64,000 nt of DNA, from assembly GCF_002269505.1 (NCBI RefSeq), contig NZ_NQKQ01000016.1:49414-113413 (forward strand). Direction: 5' to 3'. Positions 47,830-56,681 of the stretch are shown here, piece by piece. The notes beneath the pieces were generated by a model that ran no database searches, was not told the origin of the DNA, and was given only the letters and a program-made list of their open reading frames with translations. Position 1 is the first letter of the stretch; each line of letters begins with the position of its first letter. The position numbers were made by a program, and so were the translations under genes. This DNA is from Pseudomonas fragi (GTDB lineage: Bacteria; Pseudomonadota; Gammaproteobacteria; Pseudomonadales; Pseudomonadaceae).

Positions 47830-48555
47830 ATGTCCAAACGAACTGTTTCAACCGTCCTCAAGGAGCTGCTGGCCCGGCACGGCATCAGCGCGATGGCGCT
47901 GCACCGCAGCACCGGGGTACCACAGCCTACGCTGTCGCGAATTTTGAGCGGCAAAATTGCCGATCCATCCGACAGGCATATCTCCAAAATCGCCGAATAT
48001 TTCCACATCAGCACCGATCGTCTACGCGGACGGGACGATGTGCGTGTGCCTGAAATCGAGCTGCGCCACCCAGAGTTGCATGATATTTGCCTGTGGGATG
48101 ACGACACCCCGGTGGCGGACGATGAAGTGTCCATTGCGTTTCTGCGTCAGGTTGAACTGGCCGCTGGCTCAGGGCGCTTTGCCATTGAAGAGAGCGAACG
48201 CGCGAGGTTGCGTTTCGGCAAACGCAGCCTGCGCCACAACGGCGTGGAGTTCGATCAGGCCAAGTGCGTGACCGTACGCGGCGACAGCATGCTGCCAGTC
48301 CTGCGCGATGGCGCAACGGTGGGGGTCAATGCCGGCAAGCGCACTCTTGAAGAGGTGATTGATGGCGACCTGTATGCGGTCAATCACAACGGCCAGTTGC
48401 GGGTGAAGCAGTTGTATCGCCTGGCGGGCGGCATTCGTTTGCGCAGCTTCAATCGCGACGAATTCCCGGATGAGGACTACGCCTACAACGATCTGGAGGA
48501 TGAACAACTGGTCATTCTCGGTCATGTGTTCTGGTGGGGCATGTACGCCCGCTAG
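47830..48555 (+). CDS. phage-type (CI/LexA-like) repressor, PrtR homologue
   Basis: The 241-residue protein has an XRE helix-turn-helix (LARHGISAMALHRSTGVPQPTLSRILSGKI, about residues 15-44) and a C-terminal S24 peptidase with Ser in TVRGDSMLPVL and Lys in LRVKQLYRLAGG. The likely self-cleavage bond is Ala-Gly in LAAGSGRFA. RecA-triggered cleavage would derepress target genes. Its place between mutS and cinA is the usual site of Pseudomonas tailocins and lambda-like prophages, where PrtR-like repressors occur. Start: ATG 47830. Confidence 0.88.
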   Translation: MSKRTVSTVLKELLARHGISAMALHRSTGVPQPTLSRILSGKIADPSDRHISKIAEYFHISTDRLRGRDDVRVPEIELRHPELHDICLWDDDTPVADDEVSIAFLRQVELAAGSGRFAIEESERARLRFGKRSLRHNGVEFDQAKCVTVRGDSMLPVLRDGATVGVNAGKRTLEEVIDGDLYAVNHNGQLRVKQLYRLAGGIRLRSFNRDEFPDEDYAYNDLEDEQLVILGHVFWWGMYAR

Positions 48556-48577
48556 CCACAAGTTTCAGAAAATCCTT

Positions 48578-48628
48578 GAGAACGAGCCTGCTCGCCAATA
48601 AGCCTTCGCGAGCAGGCTCGCTCCCACA
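48578..48628. repeat. REPIN (short form), GCGAGCAGGCTCG family
   Basis: GAACGAGCCTGCTCGC and the inverted GCGAGCAGGCTCGCTCCCAC are separated by only a few bases. It lies after the repressor gene. Confidence 0.82.
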
Positions 48629-48730
48629 GTAGTCATTGTTACGCCATCAAGAAGACAATTCTTACCGTATTTGCGGGCCTTGGCCGACTTGTTGAAATTG
48701 CCGGAATAAATATATGCACTGGTGCATTGA

Positions 48731-48746
48731 CTGTATATACATACAG
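48731..48746. promoter_or_regulatory. LexA box upstream of the holin-like gene
   Basis: CTGTATATACATACAG fits CTG-N10-CAG exactly and is close to the LexA consensus CTGTATATATATACAG. It is about 108 bases before the holin-like start. It follows another short palindrome (TGCACTGGTGCA). Confidence 0.75.
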
Positions 48747-48853
48747 GCATAGTCTTTGTTGAATGGCAGCCAACGATGGATCTCAGGCGGGGGTATGACG
48801 TTTCAGTCAGACCGGAAATTGGCGCTTATCAATAAGGACACAGGAGTGATCAC

Positions 48854-49198
48854 ATGATGAATGAGCCGCAAGTTTTGCTGGAAATGCCGGTTTTACTGGT
48901 CGTCCTCCTTGCCTTGGTAGGCGGCGTTTTTGGCGAGATGTGGCGGGCCGATAAGGATGGCGCCAGCGGTTGGCCGTTGATGCGGCGCCTGGCGTTGCGT
49001 TCGGGAGCTTGCATGGTGTGCGGTGTGTCGACCTTTATGCTGTTGTACTCGGCCGGGATGTCGATTTTGGCGGCCGGTGCACTGGGTTGCCTGACCGCCC
49101 TTGCCGGGGCCGATGCGGCAATCAGCCTGTACCAGCGCTGGGCCGCTAAGCGGCTCGGGGTCGACGGGGCGTCCGGCGATTCGCGGATCGAGCCGTAG
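48854..49198 (+). CDS. holin-like membrane protein (tailocin/phage remnant)
   Basis: This 114-residue protein has a short first hydrophobic segment (LEMPVLLVVLLALVGGVFGEM), a charged middle (WRADKDGASGWPLMRRLALR) and two more hydrophobic segments (SGACMVCGVSTFMLLYSAGM, ILAAGALGCLTALAGADAAI), followed by a basic tail. This matches the LydA-type holin next to prtR in Pseudomonas tailocin clusters. Here no tail, lysozyme or spanin gene follows; pncC starts 53 nt later. ATG 48854 has CAGGAG upstream. Confidence 0.8.
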   Translation: MMNEPQVLLEMPVLLVVLLALVGGVFGEMWRADKDGASGWPLMRRLALRSGACMVCGVSTFMLLYSAGMSILAAGALGCLTALAGADAAISLYQRWAAKRLGVDGASGDSRIEP

Positions 49199-49251
49199 CC
49201 AGGACTTTTTTGGTGTAGGTTATGGCGCAGACCCGCCATCAGGAGAGGACA

Positions 49252-49752
49252 GTGGATCAAATATCTCAACATGCGGCTGAACTCGGGCTGCTGTTAAAGG
49301 CTCTCAATGCCCAGGTGACGACCGCCGAGTCCTGCACCGGTGGTGGCATTGCTGAAGCCATTACCCGTATTGCCGGCAGCTCCGCCTGGTTTGAGGCGGG
49401 GTTTGTGACCTACTCCAATCAGCAAAAAACCAGGCAACTGGAGGTACCCGAGCCTTTATTCGCCCGGGTGGGGGCCGTCAGCCGCGAGGTGGTCGAGGCG
49501 ATGGTACGAGGTGCGCAAAGACAAAGCGGGGCGCGCTTTGCCGTGGCGGTGAGCGGCGTTGCCGGCCCCGGTGGCGGTTCGCCCGAGAAGCCGGTCGGTA
49601 CGGTGTGGCTGGCCTGGGGCGCCGGTGACGAGGTGTCGAGCGAGCGCAGGCACTTTCCCGGCAACCGTGATGAGGTGCGTCAGCAAACGGTGATTGCCGC
49701 TCTTGAAGGCTTAATACGCCGAACGGTACGAGAAATAAAAAAACAGGGGTAG
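49252..49752 (+). CDS. pncC: nicotinamide-nucleotide amidohydrolase PncC (CinA-family)
   Basis: The 166-residue CinA C-terminal-type domain hydrolyses NMN to nicotinate mononucleotide. Ser is in [15 protein letters not shown] (about residues 23-37), and [18 protein letters not shown] is typical. I choose the GTG at 49252 because of the strong AGGAGAGG site just upstream; an in-frame ATG at 49222 has none. It precedes recA as in other Pseudomonas. Confidence 0.9.
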   Translation: MDQISQHAAELGLLLKALNAQVTTAESCTGGGIAEAITRIAGSSAWFEAGFVTYSNQQKTRQLEVPEPLFARVGAVSREVVEAMVRGAQRQSGARFAVAVSGVAGPGGGSPEKPVGTVWLAWGAGDEVSSERRHFPGNRDEVRQQTVIAALEGLIRRTVREIKKQG

Positions 49753-49779
49753 GCGATCTTCTAACCCTGTGGAATAATA

Positions 49780-49795
49780 CTGGCTACTTATACAG
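49780..49795. promoter_or_regulatory. LexA box (SOS operator) of recA
   Basis: CTGGCTACTTATACAG matches CTG-N10-CAG, 41 bases before the recA ATG. Confidence 0.85.
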
Positions 49796-49835
49796 TTATC
49801 GGCCGTCGGGCCTTATTGATTACGAGAGGACTTTA

Positions 49836-50942
49836 ATGGACGACAACAAGAAGAAAGCCTTGGCTGCGGCCCTGGGTCAGATCGAACGTCAATTCGGCAA
49901 GGGTGCCGTGATGCTGATGGGCGACCAGGAGCGTCAGGCAGTACCGGCGATCTCCACAGGTTCCCTGGGCCTGGACATCGCTCTGGGCATTGGCGGTCTG
50001 CCAAAAGGCCGTATTGTTGAAATCTACGGCCCTGAGTCGTCGGGTAAAACCACACTGACCCTGTCCGTGATTGCCCAGGCACAAAAAGCCGGTGCTACCT
50101 GCGCCTTCGTCGATGCCGAACACGCCCTTGACCCTGAATACGCCGCCAAGCTGGGCGTAAACGTTGATGACCTGCTGGTTTCCCAGCCGGACACCGGCGA
50201 GCAGGCGCTGGAAATCACCGACATGCTGGTGCGTTCCAACGCGGTTGACGTAATCATCATCGACTCCGTGGCTGCACTGACGCCAAAGGCTGAAATCGAA
50301 GGTGACATGGGTGATACCCACGTTGGCCTGCAAGCGCGCCTGATGTCGCAAGCGCTGCGTAAAATCACCGGCAACATCAAGAACGCCAACTGCCTGGTTA
50401 TCTTCATCAACCAGATCCGCATGAAGATCGGTGTGATGTTCGGCAGCCCGGAAACCACCACTGGTGGTAACGCACTGAAGTTCTACGCTTCGGTACGTCT
50501 GGATATCCGCCGCACTGGCGCCGTGAAAGAAGGCGATGTGGTAGTAGGTAGCGAAACCCGCGTCAAAGTGGTCAAGAACAAGGTGGCACCGCCGTTCCGT
50601 CAGGCTGAATTCCAGATACTGTACGGCAAGGGCATCTACCTGAACGGTGAGATGATTGACCTGGGTGTGTTGCATGGCTTCGTTGAAAAAGCCGGCGCCT
50701 GGTACAGCTACAACGGCAGCAAAATCGGTCAGGGCAAGGCTAACTCCGCCAAGTTCCTGGACGACAATCCTGATATCAAGGATGCGCTGGAGAAACAACT
50801 GCGTGAGAAGTTGCTCGGGCCAAAAACTGACGCTGAGCTGGCAGAAATTAAAGTCATGCCAAAACTGAGCAAGGCTGCCAAAGAAGCTGCAGCACTGGCT
50901 GAAGCTGAAGAAATGGAAAACGCTACCGACGGCGATAACTGA
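49836..50942 (+). CDS. recA: recombinase RecA
   Basis: The 368-residue protein is the strand-exchange recombinase and SOS coprotease. Walker A is [12 protein letters not shown] (about residues 66-77), and [14 protein letters not shown] is also visible. Its N-terminus [29 protein letters not shown] and acidic C-terminus are normal. recX lies 22 nt after it; a LexA box precedes it. Confidence 0.98.
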   Translation: MDDNKKKALAAALGQIERQFGKGAVMLMGDQERQAVPAISTGSLGLDIALGIGGLPKGRIVEIYGPESSGKTTLTLSVIAQAQKAGATCAFVDAEHALDPEYAAKLGVNVDDLLVSQPDTGEQALEITDMLVRSNAVDVIIIDSVAALTPKAEIEGDMGDTHVGLQARLMSQALRKITGNIKNANCLVIFINQIRMKIGVMFGSPETTTGGNALKFYASVRLDIRRTGAVKEGDVVVGSETRVKVVKNKVAPPFRQAEFQILYGKGIYLNGEMIDLGVLHGFVEKAGAWYSYNGSKIGQGKANSAKFLDDNPDIKDALEKQLREKLLGPKTDAELAEIKVMPKLSKAAKEAAALAEAEEMENATDGDN

Positions 50943-50961
50943 TAACTGATAACTGATAACT
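50934..50961. repeat. four tandem GATAACT repeats at the recA stop
   Basis: GATAACT occurs four times in a row, spanning the recA stop codon and the start of the recA-recX gap. It supplies several extra stops in other frames. Confidence 0.85.
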
Positions 50962-50964
50962 GCC

Positions 50965-51432
50965 ATGATTGCCGTCCTGGATACCCCCGTCGCGGTGCGA
51001 CGGACTGCAATGGACTTGCTCGCGCGACGCGAGCACGGTCGAGTCGAGCTGACGCGCAAGTTGCGTCAGCGCGGGGCTTGCCCCGACATGATCGATGCGG
51101 CCCTTGACCGTTTGACGGAAGAGGGGCTGTTGTCCGAGTCTCGTTACCTCGAAAGCTATATCAACTACCGTGCCGGTTCCGGTTATGGCCCTTTGCGTAT
51201 TCGTGAAGAGCTTGGCCAGCGTGGGCTGGTGCGTGGGGAGATCGAGGAGGCATTACGAGAGTGCGGTTTCGACTGGCAAGAGCGGCTGGAAGAGACCTGG
51301 CGTCGCAAGTTTTCCGGTCAGTTGCCTGCAGATGCAAAAGAGCGTGCCCGTCAGGGGCGCTTTTTGAGTTACCGCGGTTACCCGCTTGAAATGATCGGCC
51401 GCTTGCTTAGTGGGCGAGAGTTTGACGACTGA
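50965..51432 (+). CDS. recX: RecA regulator RecX
   Basis: The 155-residue helical protein inhibits RecA filament growth. It begins [37 protein letters not shown], with three-helix RecX repeats ([34 protein letters not shown]). It is cotranscribed with recA. A REPIN follows. Confidence 0.95.
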   Translation: MIAVLDTPVAVRRTAMDLLARREHGRVELTRKLRQRGACPDMIDAALDRLTEEGLLSESRYLESYINYRAGSGYGPLRIREELGQRGLVRGEIEEALRECGFDWQERLEETWRRKFSGQLPADAKERARQGRFLSYRGYPLEMIGRLLSGREFDD

Positions 51433-51439
51433 CAACTGC

Positions 51440-51520
51440 TGTGGGAGCGAGCCTGCTCGCGAGGGACTCTGACCACAGTAACAACTGCTTCAGGCCTTCG
51501 CGAGCAGGCTCGCTCCCACA
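51440..51520. repeat. REPIN, TGTGGGAGCGAGC family
   Basis: The arms TGTGGGAGCGAGCCTGCTCG and CGAGCAGGCTCGCTCCCACA are perfectly inverted over 20 bases. It separates recX from the convergent LOG-family gene. Confidence 0.9.
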
Positions 51521-51555
51521 GGTTTTAAAAAGCGCAGAACTTCCTCTCAGCAGAT

Positions 51556-52662
51556 TTACGACTCATGCACCTGTGGCGCAGACGTATTGCTGGTTGCAGC
51601 CCAGTTTTGCGGCAGGTTGATAAAGTCGACCAGTTCGCGCAGCCGTCCCTGATTACGCCCGCTAAACGCAAAGCCCAGGCAGGTCAGGTGGTTGAGTTTT
51701 GGGTCGTCATGCTCGAAGTGGCAGTATTGCTGTTGATGGAAACCGTCACTCAGGCAAATATCGGCAAACACCTGCTGTATCTGCTCGAGAGCCTGCGCAC
51801 TGACCGGCCGCTTCATACGGATCACAAAGGTCTTGTTCAGCCAGCGGCTTGAATGGAAGTTGCTGTAGAACTGGTTGATTTCAGTCAGCGCCTCTTCGGC
51901 ACTGTGAACCAGGCGCATCAACTTCAAGTCGTTGGGCAGAATGTACTGATGGGCCTCCAGCTGGTTGTGAATGAAGTCCAGCGCTCCCTGCCAGAACGAA
52001 CCGCCTGGCACATCCAGCAAAACCACCGGCACCAGTGGAGTTTTGCCGGTCTGCATCAAGGTCAGTACTTCCAGCACTTCATCCAGCGTGCCAAAACCGC
52101 CCGGGCACATCACCAGAGCATCTGCTTCCTTGGTGAAAAACAGTTTGCGGGTAAAGAAAAAGTGAAACGCCAGAACATTGGGCGTGCCATTGATGGTGGG
52201 GTTGGCCCGTTGTTCGAACGGCAGGGTGATATTGAAACCCAAACTGTGGGCCAGGCCTGCGCCTTCATGGGCCGCGGCCATAATGCCTGCGCCGCCGCCG
52301 GTAATGACCATCATGTCGGACTTGGCCAGTACGCTGCCCATTTCCCGGGCCAGTGCATACAGGGGGTGTTCTACCGGGGTTCTGGCCGAGCCGAAGACCG
52401 TGACTTTGCGTCGGCCCTTGAACTGCTCCAGGGTACGAAAGGTTTTTTCCAGTTCGCGAATGGCTTGCAGGGTGATCTTGGCGTTCCAGCGATCAAGGTC
52501 GTCATGGGCCATGCGCAGTACGGTCAGCAGCATCTCGCGATAGAGTGCGCGGTTCGGGCTGTCGGGGGCTACCCGTTGCAGTTGCTCATCAACTTCATGA
52601 GCAAGATCCAGACCCTGCTCCTGGAAATGCAGCGTCAGGGTGTCATTGGATTGGTCTGGCAT
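51556..52662 (-). CDS. LOG-family (TIGR00730-type) Rossmann protein
   Basis: The 368-residue protein has the LOG motif PGGFGTLDEV (about residues 189-198) with GGGAGIMAAAHEGA upstream (about 120-133), typical of nucleotide 5'-monophosphate nucleosidases. N- and C-terminal extensions of about 85 and 130 residues resemble those of longer PpnN-type enzymes, though it is shorter than PpnN. Substrate is likely AMP, GMP or a cytokinin-like nucleotide, but this is inferred. It is monocistronic. Confidence 0.85.
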   Translation of the reverse strand: MPDQSNDTLTLHFQEQGLDLAHEVDEQLQRVAPDSPNRALYREMLLTVLRMAHDDLDRWNAKITLQAIRELEKTFRTLEQFKGRRKVTVFGSARTPVEHPLYALAREMGSVLAKSDMMVITGGGAGIMAAAHEGAGLAHSLGFNITLPFEQRANPTINGTPNVLAFHFFFTRKLFFTKEADALVMCPGGFGTLDEVLEVLTLMQTGKTPLVPVVLLDVPGGSFWQGALDFIHNQLEAHQYILPNDLKLMRLVHSAEEALTEINQFYSNFHSSRWLNKTFVIRMKRPVSAQALEQIQQVFADICLSDGFHQQQYCHFEHDDPKLNHLTCLGFAFSGRNQGRLRELVDFINLPQNWAATSNTSAPQVHES

Positions 52663-52844
52663 GTACTTCTCCTTCTAAACAACATCCTTGAAGGCGCCGC
52701 AGCCTGGGCGGGCGCCGAGACACTGAGTGTCAGTCATGATGCTTGGATGATGGTCCCGGGATGTCCGGACTGGCAATAGCTAATTGCCTGATGTACATGA
52801 TGTTTGACCTGCGCAGGCGGGGCGAGCCTGCTGGCAGGCCCATG

Positions 52845-52863
52845 CGCCGTACCGGGTACGGCG
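52845..52863. promoter_or_regulatory. 19-bp palindrome downstream of the PA3611-like gene
   Basis: CGCCGTACCGGGTACGGCG is a perfect inverted repeat around one base, 13 nt after the PA3611-like stop. It lacks a T run, so it could be a protein site or a weak transcript end. Confidence 0.45.
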
Positions 52864-52875
52864 TGATAGAGGGAG

Positions 52876-53286
52876 TTACTTTTTGCGCTGGCAGTTTTCA
52901 GCGCGGAAATCCTGGATCAGGACCGGGCTGTTGGTCTTGTACTCGCGAAAGCTGTAGCGCAACGTTGCACCTTGAGCCATCAGGGTACGGAAACCAGCGT
53001 TACTGCACACGCTACGCCCCAGTTGCGGCACGGTTTCTTCAGGGTTGGAGCGCATCTGGGCTGCCAGTGTGGGGCTGGCTTCCAGGTTGTTGATCAGAAC
53101 AGTGCCGTCTACCGTGAAACCTTTATCCAGAAGGTCCGCATTGATTGCTCGCGGTTTGCCTTCATTGCTTTTTTCAGCAACCTTGAGCAGGGTTTTGTTC
53201 AGCTCAAAATCCTTGAGAGAGGCGGCTTGTGCTGCCAGAGGCAATGCAAGCAGCAGGGCAACGGTCGGAATGATATGGCGCAGCAT
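52876..53286 (-). CDS. secreted PA3611-like protein
   Basis: The 136-residue protein has a signal peptide (MLRHIIPTVALLLALPLAAQA). Its mature part (SLKDFELNKTLLKVAEKSNEGKPRAINADLLDKGFTVDGT..., two Cys) fits PA3611, a small periplasmic protein reported as quorum-sensing-regulated in P. aeruginosa. The position near recX matches PA3611 synteny. Function is not established. Confidence 0.75.
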   Translation of the reverse strand: MLRHIIPTVALLLALPLAAQAASLKDFELNKTLLKVAEKSNEGKPRAINADLLDKGFTVDGTVLINNLEASPTLAAQMRSNPEETVPQLGRSVCSNAGFRTLMAQGATLRYSFREYKTNSPVLIQDFRAENCQRKK

Positions 53287-53493
53287 GAATCTCTCCTGAT
53301 TTCAGTGACGCAGGCTTGGACAAGCTGGCTATGAGTGCGTTCAGTGGCGCGGGAGTATAGGTCAGCATAGCCACACAGGAAATGCCAAAGGTCATGGATT
53401 CTCGCCTCTGGTAAACTGGTTGCCTACCCATTGTGAATCCGTTCCTGCGCCAATTCTGGCGAATGGACGCTTGGCGCCTTTAAGTAAAAACCC

Positions 53494-54249
53494 ATGACCT
53501 TGACGACCTTTTCCCCTAATGCTGTAGCCCGTTTACGAGACGAGCGTGAAGAGGAGAGCACCAAGCCCTACCTGGCCCGTGGCTCACGAGCTCCGCGTTG
53601 CCATACCTGCCGTGTGATCGAAAGCCACTGCCTGTGCAACTGGCGGCCCCGGGTCGATGCGCGTTCGGGCGTGTGCCTGGTCATGACGAAAAAGGAAGTA
53701 TTCAAGCCCAGCAACACCGGATGGCTGATTGCTGATGTGGTGAGCGACAACTTTGCCTTTATCTGGTCACGCACCGAAACCGACGAAGCCTTGTTGGCCC
53801 TGCTTGCCGACCCGCAATGGCAGCCTTATCTGGTGTTTCCCGGCGAGTACGTTGCCCCTGAGCGGGTAACGCACACGGTGGACCTGGACAGCAGCAAGCG
53901 CCCGTTGTTTATCCTGCTGGATGCAACCTGGACCGAGGCCCGCAAGATCTTTCGCAAAAGCCCATACTTCGATGCCTTGCCTATTTTAAGCCTGCTGCCT
54001 GAGCGACTCTCTCGCTACCGCTTGCGTCGCTCCACCCGCAGTGAGCATCTGTGCACTGCGGAAGTGGCCAGCCTGTGTCTTGAGCTGGCCGGTGATACCG
54101 AGGCTTCAACGGCGCTGGATGCTTATTTCGACGTGTTCAGCCAGCATTATCTGGACGCTAAAAATCAGTTGCCCATGAATGAAGCCAGCGTGGCGCACCA
54201 GGAACTGGGCGTTTTTGTAAAAGACCTTCCCCAGAATCGGGCTCAATAG
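53494..54249 (+). CDS. tapT: tRNA-uridine aminocarboxypropyltransferase, DTW family (TapT)
   Basis: The 251-residue protein forms acp3U in tRNA. The N-terminal Cys motif CHTCRVIESHCLCNW (about residues 36-50) may bind metal; the domain ends LLDATWTEARKIFRKSP, the DTW-type motif with DATW. SPOUT-like catalytic features are expected. The ATG at 53494 gives the usual length. Confidence 0.85.
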   Translation: MTLTTFSPNAVARLRDEREEESTKPYLARGSRAPRCHTCRVIESHCLCNWRPRVDARSGVCLVMTKKEVFKPSNTGWLIADVVSDNFAFIWSRTETDEALLALLADPQWQPYLVFPGEYVAPERVTHTVDLDSSKRPLFILLDATWTEARKIFRKSPYFDALPILSLLPERLSRYRLRRSTRSEHLCTAEVASLCLELAGDTEASTALDAYFDVFSQHYLDAKNQLPMNEASVAHQELGVFVKDLPQNRAQ

Positions 54250-54552
54250 ACTAAAGAAGTAGCGCTACAATTTTCGGACAGATGTAAGCGAGCTGCGTTG
54301 CTGTTTTCTGCATGATGGCGCTGTGATAGCTGGCAGGTGGACCCAGGCGTCAGGTTTTCAACTTGACCACCCTTGCTTCGCTGGGCATGCTTGGCGCCGA
54401 TTCGGCTACAGCTGCTGCTAAAACACCTATATTTGCCGACGTTTCGCGTAAATCGCGCCCTTTGACGCACAGTCTTTGAGCTTTTGCTCGAGTTGCCTTA
54501 GCGAGTGCTGGAATTGATCAGTGCTTGCCTGAAAAACGGGATCATTTAAACA
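54250..54552. other. non-coding region between tapT and erdR
   Basis: About 300 bases contain the erdR promoter region. I see no ORF with a ribosome site and no strong hairpin. Confidence 0.4.
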
Positions 54553-55203
54553 ATGGCCACATACGAAATCCTGATTGCCGACGACCATCCACTGTTTCGC
54601 AGTGCCCTGCACCAGGCCGTGAGCCTGGGTCTGGGCTCTGATGTTCGCCTGGTAGAGGTCGCCAGTATTGCCGAGCTTGAAGCACAGCTGGCAGTAAAGG
54701 CTGATTGGGATCTGGTACTGCTCGATTTGAACATGCCTGGTGCTTACGGTTTCTCCGGACTGGTGTTGCTGCGTGGTCAATACCCGCAGATTCCGGTAGT
54801 GATGGTCTCAGCCCAGGAAGAAGCCTCAATCATGGTGCGCTCCCGCGAGTTTGGCGCCAGCGGCTTTATCCCCAAATCCAGTTCGCTGGAAGAGATTCAG
54901 AAGGCCGTGCGTGCCGTACTGGATGGGGATGTGTCATGGCCGCCCCAGGCGTTTGAGGATGTTCAGGTCTCGGCTGAGGCCAAAGCGGCCAGCGAAGGCC
55001 TGGCCAGCCTGACGCCCCAGCAGTTCCGGGTGCTGACCATGGTCTGTGAAGGCCTGCTGAATAAACAGATTGCCTATGAGCTGAGCGTTTCCGAAGCAAC
55101 GATCAAGGCTCACGTTACGGCAATTTTCCGCAAGTTAGGGGTTCGCACGCGCACCCAGGCCGCGCTACTCTTGCAGCAACTTGAATCAATTTCGAGTCAT
55201 TAA
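54553..55203 (+). CDS. erdR: LuxR-type response regulator ErdR
   Basis: The 216-residue protein has a receiver domain (ILIADDHPLFRSAL, phosphoacceptor Asp in LVLLDLNMPG at about residue 58, Lys in GFIPKSSSLEE) and a C-terminal GerE/LuxR helix-turn-helix (LTPQQFRVLTMVCEGLLNKQIAYELSVSEATIKAHVTAIFRKLGV). In P. aeruginosa, ErdR controls ethanol oxidation and acetate (acsA) genes. The neighbour dgkA supports orthology. Its kinase partner is not in this window. Confidence 0.9.
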   Translation: MATYEILIADDHPLFRSALHQAVSLGLGSDVRLVEVASIAELEAQLAVKADWDLVLLDLNMPGAYGFSGLVLLRGQYPQIPVVMVSAQEEASIMVRSREFGASGFIPKSSSLEEIQKAVRAVLDGDVSWPPQAFEDVQVSAEAKAASEGLASLTPQQFRVLTMVCEGLLNKQIAYELSVSEATIKAHVTAIFRKLGVRTRTQAALLLQQLESISSH

Positions 55204-55278
55204 CCTGCGAATCTTCACGCTTTTTTGACGAAGCGTGAACTAGCGTTCCCCTCTCATTTTTTGCGCAGTTGCCTATCT

Positions 55279-55641
55279 ATGTCGCCTTTCAAGGGTAAAA
55301 CCGGTTTTAAACGGATTTTGAATGCTGGCGGTTACTCGCTGGACGGTTTGCGCGCAGCCTTTACGGGCGAGGCGGCTTTTCGGCAGTTGGTGCTGCTCAA
55401 CGTGATCCTTATCCCGCTGAGTTTCTTCCTCAATGTCACCCGCGTAGAGCGCGCGCTACTGATCGCGGTGTGCCTGCTGGCCCTGATTGTCGAGTTGTTG
55501 AACTCGGCCATTGAAGCGGTCGTTGACCGCATCTCCCTGGATCTGCACCCATTGTCGAAAAACGCCAAGGACATGGGCAGCGCCGCCCAGTTTGTGGTGC
55601 TGACCATGATTGCCGTGGTGTGGGCTGTAATCCTGCTTTAA
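55279..55641 (+). CDS. dgkA: diacylglycerol kinase DgkA
   Basis: The 120-residue enzyme phosphorylates diacylglycerol in the inner membrane; three helices and ELLNSAIEAVVDRI with the key Glu/Asn/Asp (about residues 71-84) are visible. I use the ATG at 55279 (MSPFKGKTGFKRILNAGGYSLDGLRAAF), which matches known DgkA proteins; a TTG at 55225 is not plausible. It overlaps the convergent finR end by 4 bases. Confidence 0.95.
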   Translation: MSPFKGKTGFKRILNAGGYSLDGLRAAFTGEAAFRQLVLLNVILIPLSFFLNVTRVERALLIAVCLLALIVELLNSAIEAVVDRISLDLHPLSKNAKDMGSAAQFVVLTMIAVVWAVILL

Positions 55642-56564
55642 GCGATAGTGGGCAAGACGATCTCGTCGCTGCGCTGAACCCCTGCGGTGAACGCGCGGCA
55701 CATTTCCAGAAACTCGCGCATGGCGGAGGTCTGGTACTTCTTTTTGTGCCAGATAAAGTAAAACTGCCGGGCCAGATCCAGCTCTGGGGTTTCCACGGCC
55801 ACCAGGCTACCGCGCCTGAAAGCGTCGCGTAATGCCAGACGTGAGATGCAGCCAATCCCCAGACCTGATTCAACCGCGCGCTTGATCGCTTCGGTGTGTT
55901 CCAGTTCCAGACGAATATTCAGTGCGGTCTGGTGATGGCGCATAGCCTGATCGAAAGTCAGGCGAGTGCCGGAGCCCTGTTCACGCAGGATCCAGGCTTC
56001 ACGGGTCAGCTCTTCCAGCGTGGCATGGCCACGCGCCGCCAGCGGATGCTGAGGGGCGCAGAACACCACCAGTTCATCTTCGACCCAGCTCTGCACCTCG
56101 ATATCGGGGTGAGCGCAATCGCCTTCGATCAGACCCAGATCAATTTCGTAGTGGGCGACTTGTTGCACGATATGAGCCGTGTTCTGAACCACCAGCTTGA
56201 CCTGACTTTCCGGGTGCGCCTGCATAAAACTGCCGATCAGCAGGGTCGCCAGATAGTTACCGATGGTCAGCGTCGCGCCTACGGTCAATGAGCCAAAGCC
56301 GGACTTGCCGTTGAGCAGGTCTTCGATTTCCTTGGCTTGATCCAGCAGCGCGACGGCCTGGGGCAACAGTTGCCTGCCCAGTGCATTGAGGCTCAGGCGC
56401 TTGCCGGCACGATCGAACAGTTGGCAGCTGGTTTGGCGCTCCAGTTCGGTGATCGAGGTACTGGCAGCAGATTGTGAAAGGGCCAACAAGCCGGCAGCGC
56501 GAGACACGCTTTCTTGTTGGGCGACGGCGACGAAAACCTGGAGTTGTCTGAGAGTAAATCGCAT
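55638..56564 (-). CDS. finR: LysR-family regulator FinR
   Basis: The 308-residue LysR protein has an N-terminal DNA-binding domain (MRFTLRQLQVFVAVAQQESVSRAAGLLALSQSAASTSITELE) and an effector domain. FinR of P. putida activates the divergent fpr gene under oxidative or sulfur-related stress; here too fpr is divergent, 117 bases away. The identification rests on this pairing. Confidence 0.88.
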   Translation of the reverse strand: MRFTLRQLQVFVAVAQQESVSRAAGLLALSQSAASTSITELERQTSCQLFDRAGKRLSLNALGRQLLPQAVALLDQAKEIEDLLNGKSGFGSLTVGATLTIGNYLATLLIGSFMQAHPESQVKLVVQNTAHIVQQVAHYEIDLGLIEGDCAHPDIEVQSWVEDELVVFCAPQHPLAARGHATLEELTREAWILREQGSGTRLTFDQAMRHHQTALNIRLELEHTEAIKRAVESGLGIGCISRLALRDAFRRGSLVAVETPELDLARQFYFIWHKKKYQTSAMREFLEMCRAFTAGVQRSDEIVLPTIA

Positions 56565-56576
56565 ATCGATATAACC

Positions 56577-56589
56577 GATAACCCTTATC
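56577..56589. promoter_or_regulatory. FinR-binding site candidate
   Basis: GATAACCCTTATC is an inverted repeat with a 3-base centre in the finR-fpr gap, followed by GATAATTCAGTTAAC. It is of LysR-box type (T-N11-A). The binding is inferred. Confidence 0.5.
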
Positions 56590-56681
56590 TTGATAATTCA
56601 GTTAACAGATATTGTCGCCGCCATTAGAATGCTGTGCAATCGCGCCCATAGTCAGCGCAGGCGAATTTAGGAGCCCCGTAC

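Noticed and set aside
2352..51520. REPIN copies as a CRISPR array
   Set aside because: Copies are far apart, inverted and palindromic, with no spacer array or cas genes.
51853..52779. 308-residue plus-strand ORF opposite the LOG-family gene
   Set aside because: It lacks a family pattern and a ribosome site and overlaps the LOG motif gene on the other strand; long antisense ORFs are common in GC-rich DNA.
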